Assembly: GCF_009296025.1 (NCBI RefSeq)
Contig: NZ_CP045178.1
Location: 6,572,001 to 6,636,000, forward strand
Origin: Streptomyces tsukubensis
GTDB taxonomy: Bacteria; Actinomycetota; Actinomycetes; Streptomycetales; Streptomycetaceae
Direction of reading: 5' to 3'
Length of the DNA stretch: 64,000 nt
Positions 54,136 through 63,967 of the stretch are shown here, in pieces. Below the pieces are notes generated by a model. It was not told the DNA's origin. It was given only the letters and a program-made list of their open reading frames with translations, and did no database searches. Positions within the stretch are counted from its first letter, which is position 1, and every line of letters starts with the position of its first letter. A program made the position numbers and the translations under genes.

Positions 54136-57100
54136 TCAGGTGCCCGCGGGCACCTGGGTCGGGATGTCTTCAAAGGAGCCGGCGAGTTCTTCGACCTGGC
54201 TGTCGTTGAGTGCCCCCTGGAAGGCCCAGACGTCGTCGATGGCTCCGGGGAAATAGCTGCCGGTGCTGGTGCCGGTGGTGCTGGCTCCGACCTGGAGTGT
54301 CTTGGCCGCCTTGTAGGTCAGGACGTTGTCGGCCCAGGCGATCAGGTCTTCGCAGCCCGCGGTGTCGGCGTCGCCGTCACCGTTGTCATCACTGCAGGCG
54401 ACTTCCTGCAGGACACCGTTGACGTAGAGGCGTGCCTCTTTGGCGAACCCGTCGTATGCGACGGTGAGATGGTTCCAATCACGGACATCATAGAATTCGG
54501 TGTTGGCCACCTGTTTTGTGCCGGCGTCGCCGGTGTCCTTGTCCGCCGTGGCCAGTTCCCAGCGACCCAGTCCTTCGGGGTCCTTGGCATCGGGGACGAA
54601 GCGGAGGTCGAAGGCGCTGCGGCTGGTGCCGGGGGCGCTGACGACGCTCGCCGCATGCCCGGGGGTGGCGGCGGCCTGAGCCCAGGCGGAGACGGTGAAG
54701 CTGGCGCTGGTGTCCACGGGCACGAAGGCCGTCGTGGCGTAGGCGTCGGTGCCGTTCAACTGAAGTCCGCTGAAGCCCATCGTTCCGGCGCCGAGTGTGG
54801 CCTTCCCCTTCAGCGCCATCGCGTTCCCCTCCTGGGAGGAGTCGGGCGAGGTGGCGGGGGTACCCGTGGTCTCTTCGAACTGCCAGCGTCCCTTCACCAG
54901 GGGGCGCTGTTTGAACAGCTGCTGGACTTCCTCCGCGGAGACGGGCCGGTCGTAGAGGCGCACGTCGTCGATGGTGCCGGGGAAGAAGTTCTTGGTCTGT
55001 CCGCTGTAGTCGCCGGCGCCGATGTACATGGACTGGTCCGCGTAGAAGGCGCCGGCGAGGGTCGTTGATCCGGCCTTGGCGCCGTTGACGTACAGGGTGA
55101 GGGTGTTGGCGACGGTGTCGTGGACGCCGACGAGGTGGGCCCATTCACCGGCGCGGGCGGTGGCGCCTTCAGGCTGCATCGCTCTGATGACGGAGGCGTC
55201 GGGGCTGTCGGAGGCGTACTGGTTGACGACCCACCGGTCGTAGGCGGAGGAGTAGTAGAGCTCGAATCCGGGCCGGTCCTTGCCCGCCTGGGAGGTGATG
55301 ATGGCCGCGCCGTCCGGTTTCTTGTCGAGTTTCGCCCAGGCGGAGACGGTGAAGCTGCGTGAAGTGTTGACGTGCGGCCCGCTCGTCTGGCCGATGCGGC
55401 CATAGGCGTCGCTGCCGTTGAAGTGGGCGGCCTTGCCCACGACGCCGGGCTCCCCGGCGTTGACGCCGCCGTGGTACTGGGCGGGCAGCACTCCGCCGTG
55501 GCCTTCGATTTGTTTGGCGGTGGCGGGTTCGTCGAGGGGGAAGAGGGCGACGGCAGGGCGTCCGGGGTCACCGACGGCCTTGTGGGTGTAGAGCTTGTCG
55601 ATCTCGTCCTGGGCGAGGGGCTTGTCGAAGATCTGAACGTCGTCGATGCTGCCGGGGAAGAACGCGCCCGGCGCGCCGTTGTAGGAGCCGGCGCCGAGCT
55701 GGAGGCCGCGGCGGGCTTCCCAAGGGGTGCTGTAGGGGGTCTGGCCGACCAGCTTGCCGTTGACGAACAGTTCCAGGACGTTGCGGACGGAGTCGTAGGA
55801 GCCGGCCAGGTGAGTCCACTTGCCGGTACTCGCGTCGCCGGGTTTGTCCGCCATGACACGGGTGACGCCCGCGCCGGCCTCGTCGGCCTTGTACTGGTTG
55901 AAGACCCACCGGTCGTAGGCGGCGGAATAGTACAGCTCGAATCCCGGGGCGTAGTTGCCGGGCTGGCTGGCGATGACCGCCGCGTCGGTGGGCATGGTGG
56001 AGAGGCTGGCCCAGGCCGAGACGGCGAAGCCGCCGCTGGTGTTGACGACTGGCAGGTCGGTGGAGGCATAGCCGTCGGTGCCGTTGAAGGTGACGGCCGT
56101 GCCCGTGGCGCCGGGTTCGCCGGGGGTTGCTCCGCCGTGCAGGTCGGCGGTGCGGGCCGGGGTGGAGCCTTCGGCCTGTGCGGCGCCGGGGGCTTCGTCG
56201 AGCTGCCAGGTCGCACGGTCGGGCTGTCCTGCCTTGACCCGGTACTGGTAGGTACGGATCTCGCTGCCGTTGCCGGCCGCGTCGAATGCCTGGGCGGTGA
56301 CGAAGTTCAGGCCGGTCCGCGCGGGCAGGATTTTCGCGGTCTTGGCGGCGCCGGCCTTGGTGGTGATCTTGTTTTTCGATGAGGGGTCGTTGTTGATGCC
56401 GTACCAGTAGGAGGTCACGTCACTGTCGGCGGCCTTGATGTCGAAGAAGCCGTACTTGCCGACCCCGTCGAACCACGGGTCGTCCGGGTTCTCCGGGTCG
56501 GAGGCCGGATACTCACCCGAGGTGATCGAGGGAGCGTGCGGGACCTTCGTGTCGTAAGTGAAGTAGCAGGCGGTCGGGTCCCCGGCGTAGGACCAGGGCG
56601 AGTACTGCGCTCCGTCGTAAGAACGCACGTACCAGTTGACGAGCTTGTTGGCCGTCACGTTCTTGGGCAGGCTGATGGAGAAGTCGGAGCCGGACTTCTT
56701 CGAGGATGTTCGGGCCGGGCTCCACCGGGTGATCAGGCCCTTGCCGTCGCCCGCGTCCCACTTGGCCTGGAACTGGACCGACACACTGTCGCCGTCGGGG
56801 TCGGTGACATGGTTTGCGTGGATCTTTCCCAGGGAGCGGACGTGCGGGGCGCTGCCGGACTTCTTGCAGGTGCCGCCGTACTCGCTGTTCAGCTGCGACA
56901 TCTTGATCTGCGGGGGTGGGCGGTTGTACTTGACCCGCAGATACGCCTTGTTGGAGAACCGCTTCCAGCCCATGCCGTCCGACTCGCTCGCGGCCCGCAG
57001 GCCGAACGTCATGGAGGCCGACTTGCTGGTGGCGGCGCTCTGCACGGCGGACTTCACGTCGAACTCGGCGTCCTTGGCCGCGCACCCGTTATAGCCGTAG

Positions 57101-57258
57101 GCGAACGACGCACTCTTCAGCTTCTTGATCCAGAACCCGGAGGCGTTCTGCGAATTCCAGGTCGTGGAGGACGAGATGCCCTTGGTGCTCCAGAGCGTTG
57201 GGGCGATCTCTGTGGGCGTCGGGTGGCGGCCGTCGGGCGTCGCGCGCCGGGTGGCGCG
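54136..57258 (-). pseudogene. 5'-truncated LamG-domain cell-surface protein
   Basis: The frame holds three LamG/concanavalin-like domains (about residues 285-440, 465-630 and 660-840 counted from 57057), each with VSAWA and a final GxIDDV motif. Before them are fibronectin-like segments. Real protein homology runs upstream of the first start codon: LWSTKGISSSTTWNSQNASG is encoded around 57160-57210, yet there is no start between it and the MFS stop at 57259. The usual N-terminal half of several hundred residues and the signal peptide are therefore missing. Such proteins normally sit immediately upstream of RHS toxins, as here. Confidence 0.75.
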
Positions 57259-58662
57259 TCAGGCGGTCTGTCCGTGCGCTCCGGAGGCCGGCTCCCGCCG
57301 GGTCCGCTCCGGTCCCGGACCGGGCCGTCGCAGCCGGAGGGCGATCAGTGCCGTGAGTACGAAGACCGCGGCCTCGTAGGCCATCGCGTGGGCGAACGCC
57401 GCGTTCGCACCGTCGGCCGGCGCGAAATAGGCCAGCCCGGCCGCCGTCACCCCGATCGAGCCGCCGAGTTGCTGGGCCGTGGGCAGCAGCCCCGACACCG
57501 AACTCGCGGCGGCGCCACCCACCCCCGCCAGCACCAGCGTGAACACCGCGGCCGTGAACAGGCCGAACGCTGCGCCTCCGGCCGCCAGTACCGGCAGTGC
57601 CGCACGGCGCCCCGGTCCGGTTTCGATGAGCGGCGCGAGCGCCACGGAGGTGCCCGCCAGCACGAGCGTGGCGGCGGTCAGCGCCTTCGCGCCCAGGAGG
57701 CGGGAGAGGGCCGGGGCGGCACGGCTGCCCACCACGGCCGCCGCGGCGAACGGCGCCGACGTCAGCGCGGCCGAGAGCGCCGAATACCCGAGTGCCGATT
57801 GCAGATGCAGGAACAGCAGGTATGTGAACGACGGGACTCCGGCGTTGAAGACGAACACCAGCAGCACGCCCCGCCGCGCGGTCCCGTCCCGCAGGACCGA
57901 CGGGTGGATCAGGGGGTCCTGCCGGTGCCGGAGCGTGCGGACGAAGCAGGTGAGGGACACCGCGGCCACGGCGAACGAGGCCCAAGTCCACCAGGGCCAG
58001 CCGGCCTCCCTGCCCAGCGCGCACGGCAGGATCAGCGTGGCGAATCCTGTGGTGGCCAGCGCCGAGCCCACCCAGTCCACGCGTTGTCCTTCCGTACCGC
58101 GCGTGGGAGGCAGCAGGGCCGCACCCGCCAGCGAGACGAGTGCCACGGGCACCGTGACCAGAAAGACCGCGCGCCAGCCGAGGCCGAAGAGGTCCGCGCC
58201 GACGAGCAGCCCACCGATGAGCGGCCCCGCCAGTGACGCCACGCCCATCGTGGCGCCGTACAGGGCGAGGGCTCGTGGGCGGCGGTCCGGCGAAACGCCG
58301 GTGCGGATGAGTGAGAGCACCTGCGGGGCGACCAGCCCGCTGCCCGCCCCCTGCACCAGCCGGGCCGCGATCAGGCATCCGGAGCCGGGCGCGGCCGCGC
58401 AGGCCACCGAGCCGGCTGCGAACACCGCGGAGCCCAGCATGAACAGCCGCCGGTATCCGTAGCGTTCGCCCAGCCGTGCGGCGGTGATGAGCAGGCACGC
58501 GTACGCCAGGGTGTATCCGGCCAGCACGAGTTGTACCGCGCCGGAGCCCGCGCCCAGGCCGGACTGGATGGCCGGAGCGGCGATCTGCGCGATTGTGACG
58601 TTGAGCAGTTGCACGAAGGTCGCACTCAGCACCACCGGAAGCAGGAAGCGTCGGCCGTTCAC
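57259..58662 (-). CDS. MFS drug exporter, DHA2 (EmrB/QacA) type
   Basis: The 467-residue protein has about fourteen hydrophobic segments. Signature motifs are RLGERYGYRRLFMLG (loop 2-3) and the motif C-like GPLIGGLLVG in helix 5. It should export a small lipophilic compound by proton antiport. GTG 58662 overlaps the hydrolase stop (GTGA), so it is translationally coupled to that gene. Its own stop marks the junction with the truncated LamG gene. Confidence 0.85.
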   Translation of the reverse strand: MNGRRFLLPVVLSATFVQLLNVTIAQIAAPAIQSGLGAGSGAVQLVLAGYTLAYACLLITAARLGERYGYRRLFMLGSAVFAAGSVACAAAPGSGCLIAARLVQGAGSGLVAPQVLSLIRTGVSPDRRPRALALYGATMGVASLAGPLIGGLLVGADLFGLGWRAVFLVTVPVALVSLAGAALLPPTRGTEGQRVDWVGSALATTGFATLILPCALGREAGWPWWTWASFAVAAVSLTCFVRTLRHRQDPLIHPSVLRDGTARRGVLLVFVFNAGVPSFTYLLFLHLQSALGYSALSAALTSAPFAAAAVVGSRAAPALSRLLGAKALTAATLVLAGTSVALAPLIETGPGRRAALPVLAAGGAAFGLFTAAVFTLVLAGVGGAAASSVSGLLPTAQQLGGSIGVTAAGLAYFAPADGANAAFAHAMAYEAAVFVLTALIALRLRRPGPGPERTRREPASGAHGQTA

Positions 58663-59623
58663 CGGATCAGGGCCTCGGCGAGTTCCTGCGGGCGGGCGGC
58701 GAACGGGTTGTGGCTGCCCGGCAGCGTGCGGACGGTGAACGGCTCGCCCGGCGTGGCCAGGTCGGCCTCCGCGATCATCAGGTCCTGTGCGGCCGTCGGC
58801 AGTGCCCGGTCCTGCGCGCAACGCAGGAAGGTGCGCGGGATACGGCCCCACCGTGCCGCGGTCAGGGTGATGGGGGTCGCCGGGACGGCCAGCGGCAGAT
58901 CGGGGCTGAGCGCGGAGCGCCAGCGGTCGAAGCGGTCGACGGGTGTGTCGTGGTAATGCGTCTGCCGCAGCTCCTCGACGTAGGCGGGGTCCGACGAGAG
59001 CGGGTCGACGCGTACGGCGCCCAGCGCCTCGGGATCACCGAGGTTGAGGCCCTGCCCCCGCGCGGTGGCGTTCTCGGGTGCGCTCAGGTAGTCGAAGAAC
59101 CGGGGTCGGCCCGCGGGGACGAACGCCGAGAGGTAGACGACGTGGTCGACCAACTCGGGCGCGCGCTCCGCGGCCAGCGAGGCGGGACCGCCGCCCGCGC
59201 TGTGCGCGACGAGAACGACACGGCCGTAGCGGCGGACCCGGCGCAGTGTGTCCAGGACGGCGTCGGCGCAGTCGTCCATCGTGATGTCGGCGAGCTGTGA
59301 TCTCTCGGTCAGCAGGCCGGGGCGGCCGGGCAGCAGGTACCCGCTGGGCAGGGGAGCGCCGAAGCCGTGGCCGGGCAGGTCGACGGCCACGCTCGCGGCA
59401 CCGAGACCGGCGAGCGCCCGCTGCGTCGCCGCCCACTGCCACGAGCCGTGCCAGGCACCGTGGACGAGGACGAAGACAGTGTTGTTCAGATCGGTGTTCG
59501 TGGGAGCCGTGGTGGTAGTAGTCGGGGTCGTGGGGGTCGTGGGGATCGTGGGGGTTGTGGGGGTTGTGGGGGTTGTGGGGGTGTGGGGGTCGGGGTGTTC
59601 GGGGTGTTCAGTGAGGGAGCCAT
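58659..59623 (-). pseudogene. Alpha/beta hydrolase with frameshift in an N-terminal repeat tract
   Basis: The hydrolase core includes the oxyanion-hole strand VFVLVHGAWHGSWQW and nucleophile elbow VVLVAHSAGG, ending HNPFAARPQELAEALIR. In this frame the only start, GTG 59390, would cut off the first beta strand and the HGAWHG motif. ATG 59623 (after GATGAGGAC) is in another frame. Adding one base to the short copy of a 9-bp repeat at 59575-59582 joins them through a Pro-Thr-Thr repeat linker. Family members hydrolyse esters or lactones; substrate unknown. It precedes the MFS exporter in an operon. Confidence 0.7.
59530..59591. repeat. 9-bp tandem repeat with one 8-bp copy
   Basis: Seven copies of GTGGGGGTY run head-to-tail. 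On the minus strand each codes Pro-Thr-Thr or a variant. The sixth copy (59575-59582) has lost one T and is 8 bases, which breaks the hydrolase frame. Copy number changes would keep frame; a single-base change in one copy does not. Confidence 0.75.
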
Positions 59624-60059
59624 GTCCTCATCTCAAGCGATCGCGGCGAGTCGATCCAGTTAAGGATATGGAGCACGCTGTGGCAATACTTTGTGCGTAT
59701 GGATGGAGCGGTCATGTGAGCGGGGTATTCGAGGGACACGTCGGCCTTCGCCGGGTACGGGCACTTCGGCCCGGCCGTACGCGTGCTGGGTGCCGTGCCG
59801 CCCGCGCACCGGGTGCCGTGCAGGCTCCGCTGTCCGCGCGGACCGCCGGCCTGGCGCCATGACCGACGTCGGCCGAGCGCGGCGGGGCTCCGCGTGAGCG
59901 CCGTCCCTCACGCCCGCGTCTCCGTTCGCCGACCGGGTCAGTATCCTCAGACGCCCATGGCCGGTGTCCACGCGAGGGCACCTCCCGTATCCGGTCTGCC
60001 TCTGCGCCGGTGCGGCCGCCGTCGACCGGTGCACCGGCGTTCCGCCTGCTGACAGCACG
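59624..60059. other. Intergenic region before the cobalamin riboswitch
   Basis: No gene is supported in these bases. An AT-richer stretch at 59660-59715 (CAATACTTTGTG) may be a promoter for the leftward hydrolase-exporter pair. The remaining frames are arginine/proline-rich shadows. The promoter of the riboswitch transcript must lie near 59950-60050. Confidence 0.35.
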
Positions 60060-60245
60060 GCCGACGGGGTGGAAGGATGCGCGGAGCAACAAGGCGACGG
60101 CGGTCCGAGGAAGCCGGTGTGAATCCGGCGCGGTCCCGCCACTGTGATCGGTGAGCGAGCCCCGCACACGACCACTGCCCGCGAGGGTGGGAAGGCGCGG
60201 AGCGAGCTGTGACCCGAGAGCCAGGAGACTCACGCGGTCGCCTCC
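60060..60245 (+). ncRNA. Cobalamin (adenosylcobalamin) riboswitch
   Basis: The conserved core GAAGCCGGTGTGAATCCGGC, then GCGGTCCCGCCACTGTGA, lies at about 60110-60147. The B12-box-like GAGCCAGGAGACT is at 60218-60230. These are the hallmark segments of the cobalamin riboswitch. It ends about 50 bases before the [2Fe-2S] protein gene and should repress it, by translation or termination, when B12 is plentiful. Exact ends are approximate. Confidence 0.88.
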
Positions 60246-60293
60246 TCGACGGACCACCGGGGCGGATCTCCCCGGAAGAGAGGAACGTGCGGC

Positions 60294-60671
60294 ATGCCCG
60301 CCCACACCGACCCGTCCGGCCGCGAACCGGTTCCCTGCCGTGTCGTCGTATGCCGCGACTGCTGCTGCGGCACCCCGAAGGTGACCGGCGTCGACCACGC
60401 CGTCCAGACCGCGCGTCTGCGCGCCCAGGTGCCTGTGCGGGTCTCCGCATGCCTGGACCTCTGCGAACAGGCCAACGTCATCGTCGTCCAGCCTTCCGCG
60501 GCCGGCCGCGCCGCCGGTGGACGGCCTGTCTGGCTGGGGTTGGTCAACGACCCGGACGCGACCGAGGACATCGCCGCCTGGGCACGCGCCGGCGGCCCCG
60601 GTGTCGCACCCCGCCCGGACATCCTCGACCTCTACACCATCAGGCCACCGCGACGCCGTACGGTCTCCTGA
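60294..60671 (+). CDS. (2Fe-2S) ferredoxin-like protein under B12 control
   Basis: The 125-residue protein has the thioredoxin-like ferredoxin cysteine pattern CRDCCCGTPKVTG and, about 33 residues later, SACLDLCEQANVIVVQPS, then GRPVWLGLVND. It should carry a [2Fe-2S] cluster and act in electron transfer. Relatives commonly accompany cobalamin-riboswitch-controlled genes in Streptomyces. ATG 60294 is 49 bases after the riboswitch. The C terminus is arginine-rich, possibly altered by the downstream rearrangement. Confidence 0.82.
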   Translation: MPAHTDPSGREPVPCRVVVCRDCCCGTPKVTGVDHAVQTARLRAQVPVRVSACLDLCEQANVIVVQPSAAGRAAGGRPVWLGLVNDPDATEDIAAWARAGGPGVAPRPDILDLYTIRPPRRRTVS

Positions 60672-60777
60672 CCCGTACGACGCACGGCCTCCTGCCCCGC
60701 ACGGCGTACGGTCTCCCGACCCACAGGCGGAGAGCGGGACGGAGAGCGGGACGGAGAGACCGGACCAGAAGGGGACC

Positions 60778-61026
60778 GTGGACGACGCCCCGGCCCCAGC
60801 CTCTGCTCCAGCCCCTTCCTCTTCCGTTATCGCCGCCCTGCGCGATGTGGCGGAACTCGGTGGCTTCTTCGTGCTGCACGTGGGCGGGCGGGACGACGGC
60901 TGGCATCCGCTGGACCGTTCCTACGCGGCGGGTTTCACGGACCACGCCGAGGCCGTCGCCCGCCGCCATCACACCCCTGAGCCGCGCACCGACGTCTCCA
61001 CGGTATCGGCGCAGCCCTCGTGCTGA
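60778..61026 (+). pseudogene. 5' fragment of a FhuF-like iron-sulfur reductase gene
   Basis: GTG 60778 follows AAGGGGACC. After an Ala/Pro-rich leader the frame reads SVIAALRDVAELGGFFVLHV and DRSYAAGFTDHAEAVARRHH, which resembles the N terminus of the FhuF-like ferric reductase/siderophore-utilisation proteins often next to this ferredoxin. After TPEPR (about 60985) homology stops and the frame ends at 61026. The remainder, with its C-terminal cysteine cluster, is missing. Family call is tentative. Confidence 0.5.
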
Positions 61027-61511
61027 CGCTGCCCGCGGCGTCGTTCGAGGCCGCCGTGCCCTGGCTGCTGGCCTTCGCCACCCTGCTCGTCGCCTTTGGG
61101 CGCCACGTCTCGCACGCGCTGCGCAACATCCTCGGCCGCCCGGTCGGCATGAGTGCGCGCGCCGTGCTGATCGGTCAGTTCGTCCTCGCCATCTACGGCG
61201 GATACTTCGGCGGTGCCGTAGGCATCATGATGATGGCGGTGTGGAGCGTCGGCCTCGGCCTCGACGCGGCGGTCAGCAACCCGATGCGGGTCACCCGGCT
61301 CGCGGCCATCTATGTCAGCGCGACCGTGCTCCTCCTCGTCACATCGGACGCGTTGGGCTCCCCGATGATCCTCCTCACCATGCTGGCCGGAGCGGCGGTG
61401 GGCGGCTACGGCGGTGCCCACCTCGCCCGCCGTCTCCCCGCCGGGGCACTGCGAGGACTCCTCGTCGCCTCCGCCTGCGCCACGACCGTCCTCTACTTCC
61501 TGCGCGGTTGA
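60981..61511 (+). pseudogene. 3' fragment of a TauE/SafE (TSUP) family membrane protein gene
   Basis: The frame is open from 60981 without a start and reads GIGAALVLTLPAASFEAAVP, WLLAFATLLVAFG, then GYFGGAVGIMMMAVW and the C-terminal helices AGAAVGGYGGAHLARRLPAG. This is the second half of a TSUP transporter (sulfite or related anion exporter), with about five helices. The first half is absent. GTG 61020 is in frame but internal to a helix. The fragment is fused end to end with the FhuF-like remnant. Confidence 0.72.
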
Positions 61512-61888
61512 CCGAGCGGCAGCATGGCCCACCGTTTCCACCCTCCTCCCGGTCGGCCGGCTCCCGCGCCGGGTGGGGTTCCTCCGCCGGGCCGCGGCCG
61601 GATCCGTCCTGGCCTGTGCCTGCTGGGTGGCAGTTGTGGGTGCCGGAGGAGTCGGTGGCGCCCTCCGCGGTTCCTGCTCCCCAAGCTGGTGCGGGCCCCT
61701 GCCCGGCTGAGGGGGTGCACCCGTGCGTACGGGCACCGTCCGCGCGGGCGGTTCCGTACGGAATGGCCCTCGGCGGCCAGAGCTGAGGCGTACGTGACGT
61801 GTGTGCCCGGCTGTTGCCCGGGAGGGGGGTTCGGCGACAGGATGCCTCTGTTGCCTCTCGTGTGTCACCAGCCCTGATGGAGCGTGAA
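61512..61888. other. Intergenic region before GH97 gene
   Basis: The 377 bases between the TSUP remnant and the GH97 gene hold no supported gene. Open frames are proline/arginine-rich shadows. The promoter for the glycosidase is expected near 61780-61860. No operator was recognised. Confidence 0.35.
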
Positions 61889-63967
61889 GTGGTCGGCAAG
61901 CCGAATCGTCGTACCGTGCTGGGTGTTACCGCCGGGGCCGCTGGGGCCGTCCTCTCGGGAGCGCTCACCGTGCCCGCCCGTGCCGCAGCGCCCGCCGATA
62001 ACGCAGCGTCCTCCGATGCCGCCGCGCAGGACCGGGTCGTGGTCCGTTCTCCCGATGGCCGGCTGCGGGTGGATGTGCGCGTGACGGACGGGCGGCTCTC
62101 CTACGAGGTCGCGCGTGGTGGGCGGGTTCTGGTGGCGCGTTCCGGGCTCGGTCTCGACCTGGCGGGGAAGCCGTCGCTGACCAGCGGGCTGGTGCTCGAT
62201 TCCGTTCGGCGTCGGACGATCAACGAGTCGTGGCGTCCTGTGTGGGGGGCCGACGCGCTCGTCCGTAACCATGCCAAGGAGTGCGTACTGCGGACCGTGC
62301 AGCCGGAGACCGGCGTGCGCCTGGACGTGGTCCTCCGCGTCTTCGCCGACGGGGTCGGGCTGCGCTATCACCTCCCCACGCAGGACGGGCTCGACACCTG
62401 GACCGTCACCGCCGAGCACACCGAGTTCGCGCTGCCGCCCACCGCCACGAGCTGGTCACTGGCCGCGGGCACCGACTGGAACGCCGACGAGCGGCACTAC
62501 CGGCAGCTTCAACTGTCCGAGGTCGAGACCGCGCAGACCCCGCTCACCCTGGCCACCGGGGACGGCGAGCACATCGTGGTGCACGAGGCCGCGCTCATCG
62601 ACTACCCGAGCATGACCCTCGCCGCCGCCCCCGGTCGCCCCGGTGTTCTCACCAGCGAGTTGATCAGTCTGCCTGACGGTACGAAGGCGCACCTGTCGGG
62701 AGAGTTCTCCACGCCGTGGCGCACGCTGACCATCGGTGACCGACCCGGTGATCTCGCCGAGTCCCATCTGATCGAGAACCTCAACGAGCCGTGCGCGCTG
62801 CCCGACACCTCGTGGGTTTCGCCCGGTACGTATGTCGGTGTGTGGTGGGAATTGCAGCGCCGGTACACGACCTGGACCGAGGGGCCGCAGCACGGGGCGA
62901 CGACGGAACGCGTCAAGCAGTACATCGACTTCGCCAAGGAAGCGGGTGCGAGCCACGTACTCGCCGAGGGCTGGAACACCGGCGCCGGCAATCAGTGGAC
63001 CGGTCAGGATTTCCTCACCCCGCAGCGGGACTTCGACCTGCCCGAGGTGTTGCGCTATGCCCGTACCAACGGTGTCGGGTTCATCGCGCACAACGAGACC
63101 CGCGGTTTCGTCGACTACTACGAGCAGAACATGGACAAGATCTTCGCGCGCTACGCCGAACTCGGCATCCACGCGGTGAAGACGGGCTACGCCACCAAGT
63201 TCGTACTGGGCGGGACGCAGCGCAGCCATTTCGATCAGGAAGCCGTCCGTCACTTCCAGCGGGTCATCACCACCGCGGCCCGCCACCGGATCATGATCGA
63301 CGCGCACGAGGCGATCAAGCCGACCGGTCTGGCGCGCACCTACCCGAACATGATGACGGGGGAGGGGGTGGCCGGGATGGAACAGCAGAACTACAAGGGG
63401 CGGCTCGGGAATCCACCCGCCCAGGCCACGATTCTGCCCTTCACCCGGTACATGGGCGGGCCCGCCGACTACACCCCTGGTGTCCTCAATGTGACGTGGG
63501 ACCCGGCGGGCCTCGGCACCCGGGTGCAGACGACCTCCGCTGCCCAACTCGCTCTGTATTCGCTGTTCTTCAGCCCCACGCAGATGCTGGCCGATACCCC
63601 CGAGAACTATCGAGACCACCCTGGCTTCGCGTATCTGAAGGGTATGCCCGCCAGTTGGGACGAGACCAGGTTCCTCGACTGTGTGATCGGTGACTACACG
63701 GTCGCGGCCCGTCGGAAGGGTGACACCTGGTATCTCGGCGCCATCACGGACGAGAACGAGCGGACCCTGCGGATACCGCTGCGCTTCCTCGGACCCGGCA
63801 GCCACGAGGCCGAGATCTATCGCGACGCCGACGACACCGACTGGCACGACAATCCGCTGCCGATCGACATCCTGACCCGTACGGTGCGTTCGTCGACCGT
63901 ACTCACCCTGCGGCTGGTCGCCGGTGGTGGCACGGCCATTCGGTTCCGTCCCGGACGTTCCGCGTGA
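61889..63967 (+). CDS. Secreted glycoside hydrolase family 97 protein (alpha-glucosidase/galactosidase type)
   Basis: The 692-residue enzyme has a twin-arginine signal (RRTVLGVTAGAAGAVLSGAL, ending VPARA), an N-terminal beta-sandwich (about 60-310), a TIM barrel (about 320-600) and a C-terminal beta domain. GH97 landmarks are VLAEGWNTG, FIAHNETRG, GIHAVKTGY, MIDAHEAIKPTGLARTYPNM and EGVAGMEQQNY. Gly rather than Asp after VKT suggests the inverting, SusB-like mechanism using the Glu residues (inference). GTG 61889 has GGAG six bases upstream; ATG 61877 has no ribosome binding site. Confidence 0.88.
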   Translation: MVGKPNRRTVLGVTAGAAGAVLSGALTVPARAAAPADNAASSDAAAQDRVVVRSPDGRLRVDVRVTDGRLSYEVARGGRVLVARSGLGLDLAGKPSLTSGLVLDSVRRRTINESWRPVWGADALVRNHAKECVLRTVQPETGVRLDVVLRVFADGVGLRYHLPTQDGLDTWTVTAEHTEFALPPTATSWSLAAGTDWNADERHYRQLQLSEVETAQTPLTLATGDGEHIVVHEAALIDYPSMTLAAAPGRPGVLTSELISLPDGTKAHLSGEFSTPWRTLTIGDRPGDLAESHLIENLNEPCALPDTSWVSPGTYVGVWWELQRRYTTWTEGPQHGATTERVKQYIDFAKEAGASHVLAEGWNTGAGNQWTGQDFLTPQRDFDLPEVLRYARTNGVGFIAHNETRGFVDYYEQNMDKIFARYAELGIHAVKTGYATKFVLGGTQRSHFDQEAVRHFQRVITTAARHRIMIDAHEAIKPTGLARTYPNMMTGEGVAGMEQQNYKGRLGNPPAQATILPFTRYMGGPADYTPGVLNVTWDPAGLGTRVQTTSAAQLALYSLFFSPTQMLADTPENYRDHPGFAYLKGMPASWDETRFLDCVIGDYTVAARRKGDTWYLGAITDENERTLRIPLRFLGPGSHEAEIYRDADDTDWHDNPLPIDILTRTVRSSTVLTLRLVAGGGTAIRFRPGRSA

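Noticed and set aside
59248..59862. 204-residue plus-strand ORF over the hydrolase 5' end
   Set aside because: Most of it is antisense to the hydrolase and its 9-bp repeat (giving a VVGVVG run), so it is a shadow frame.
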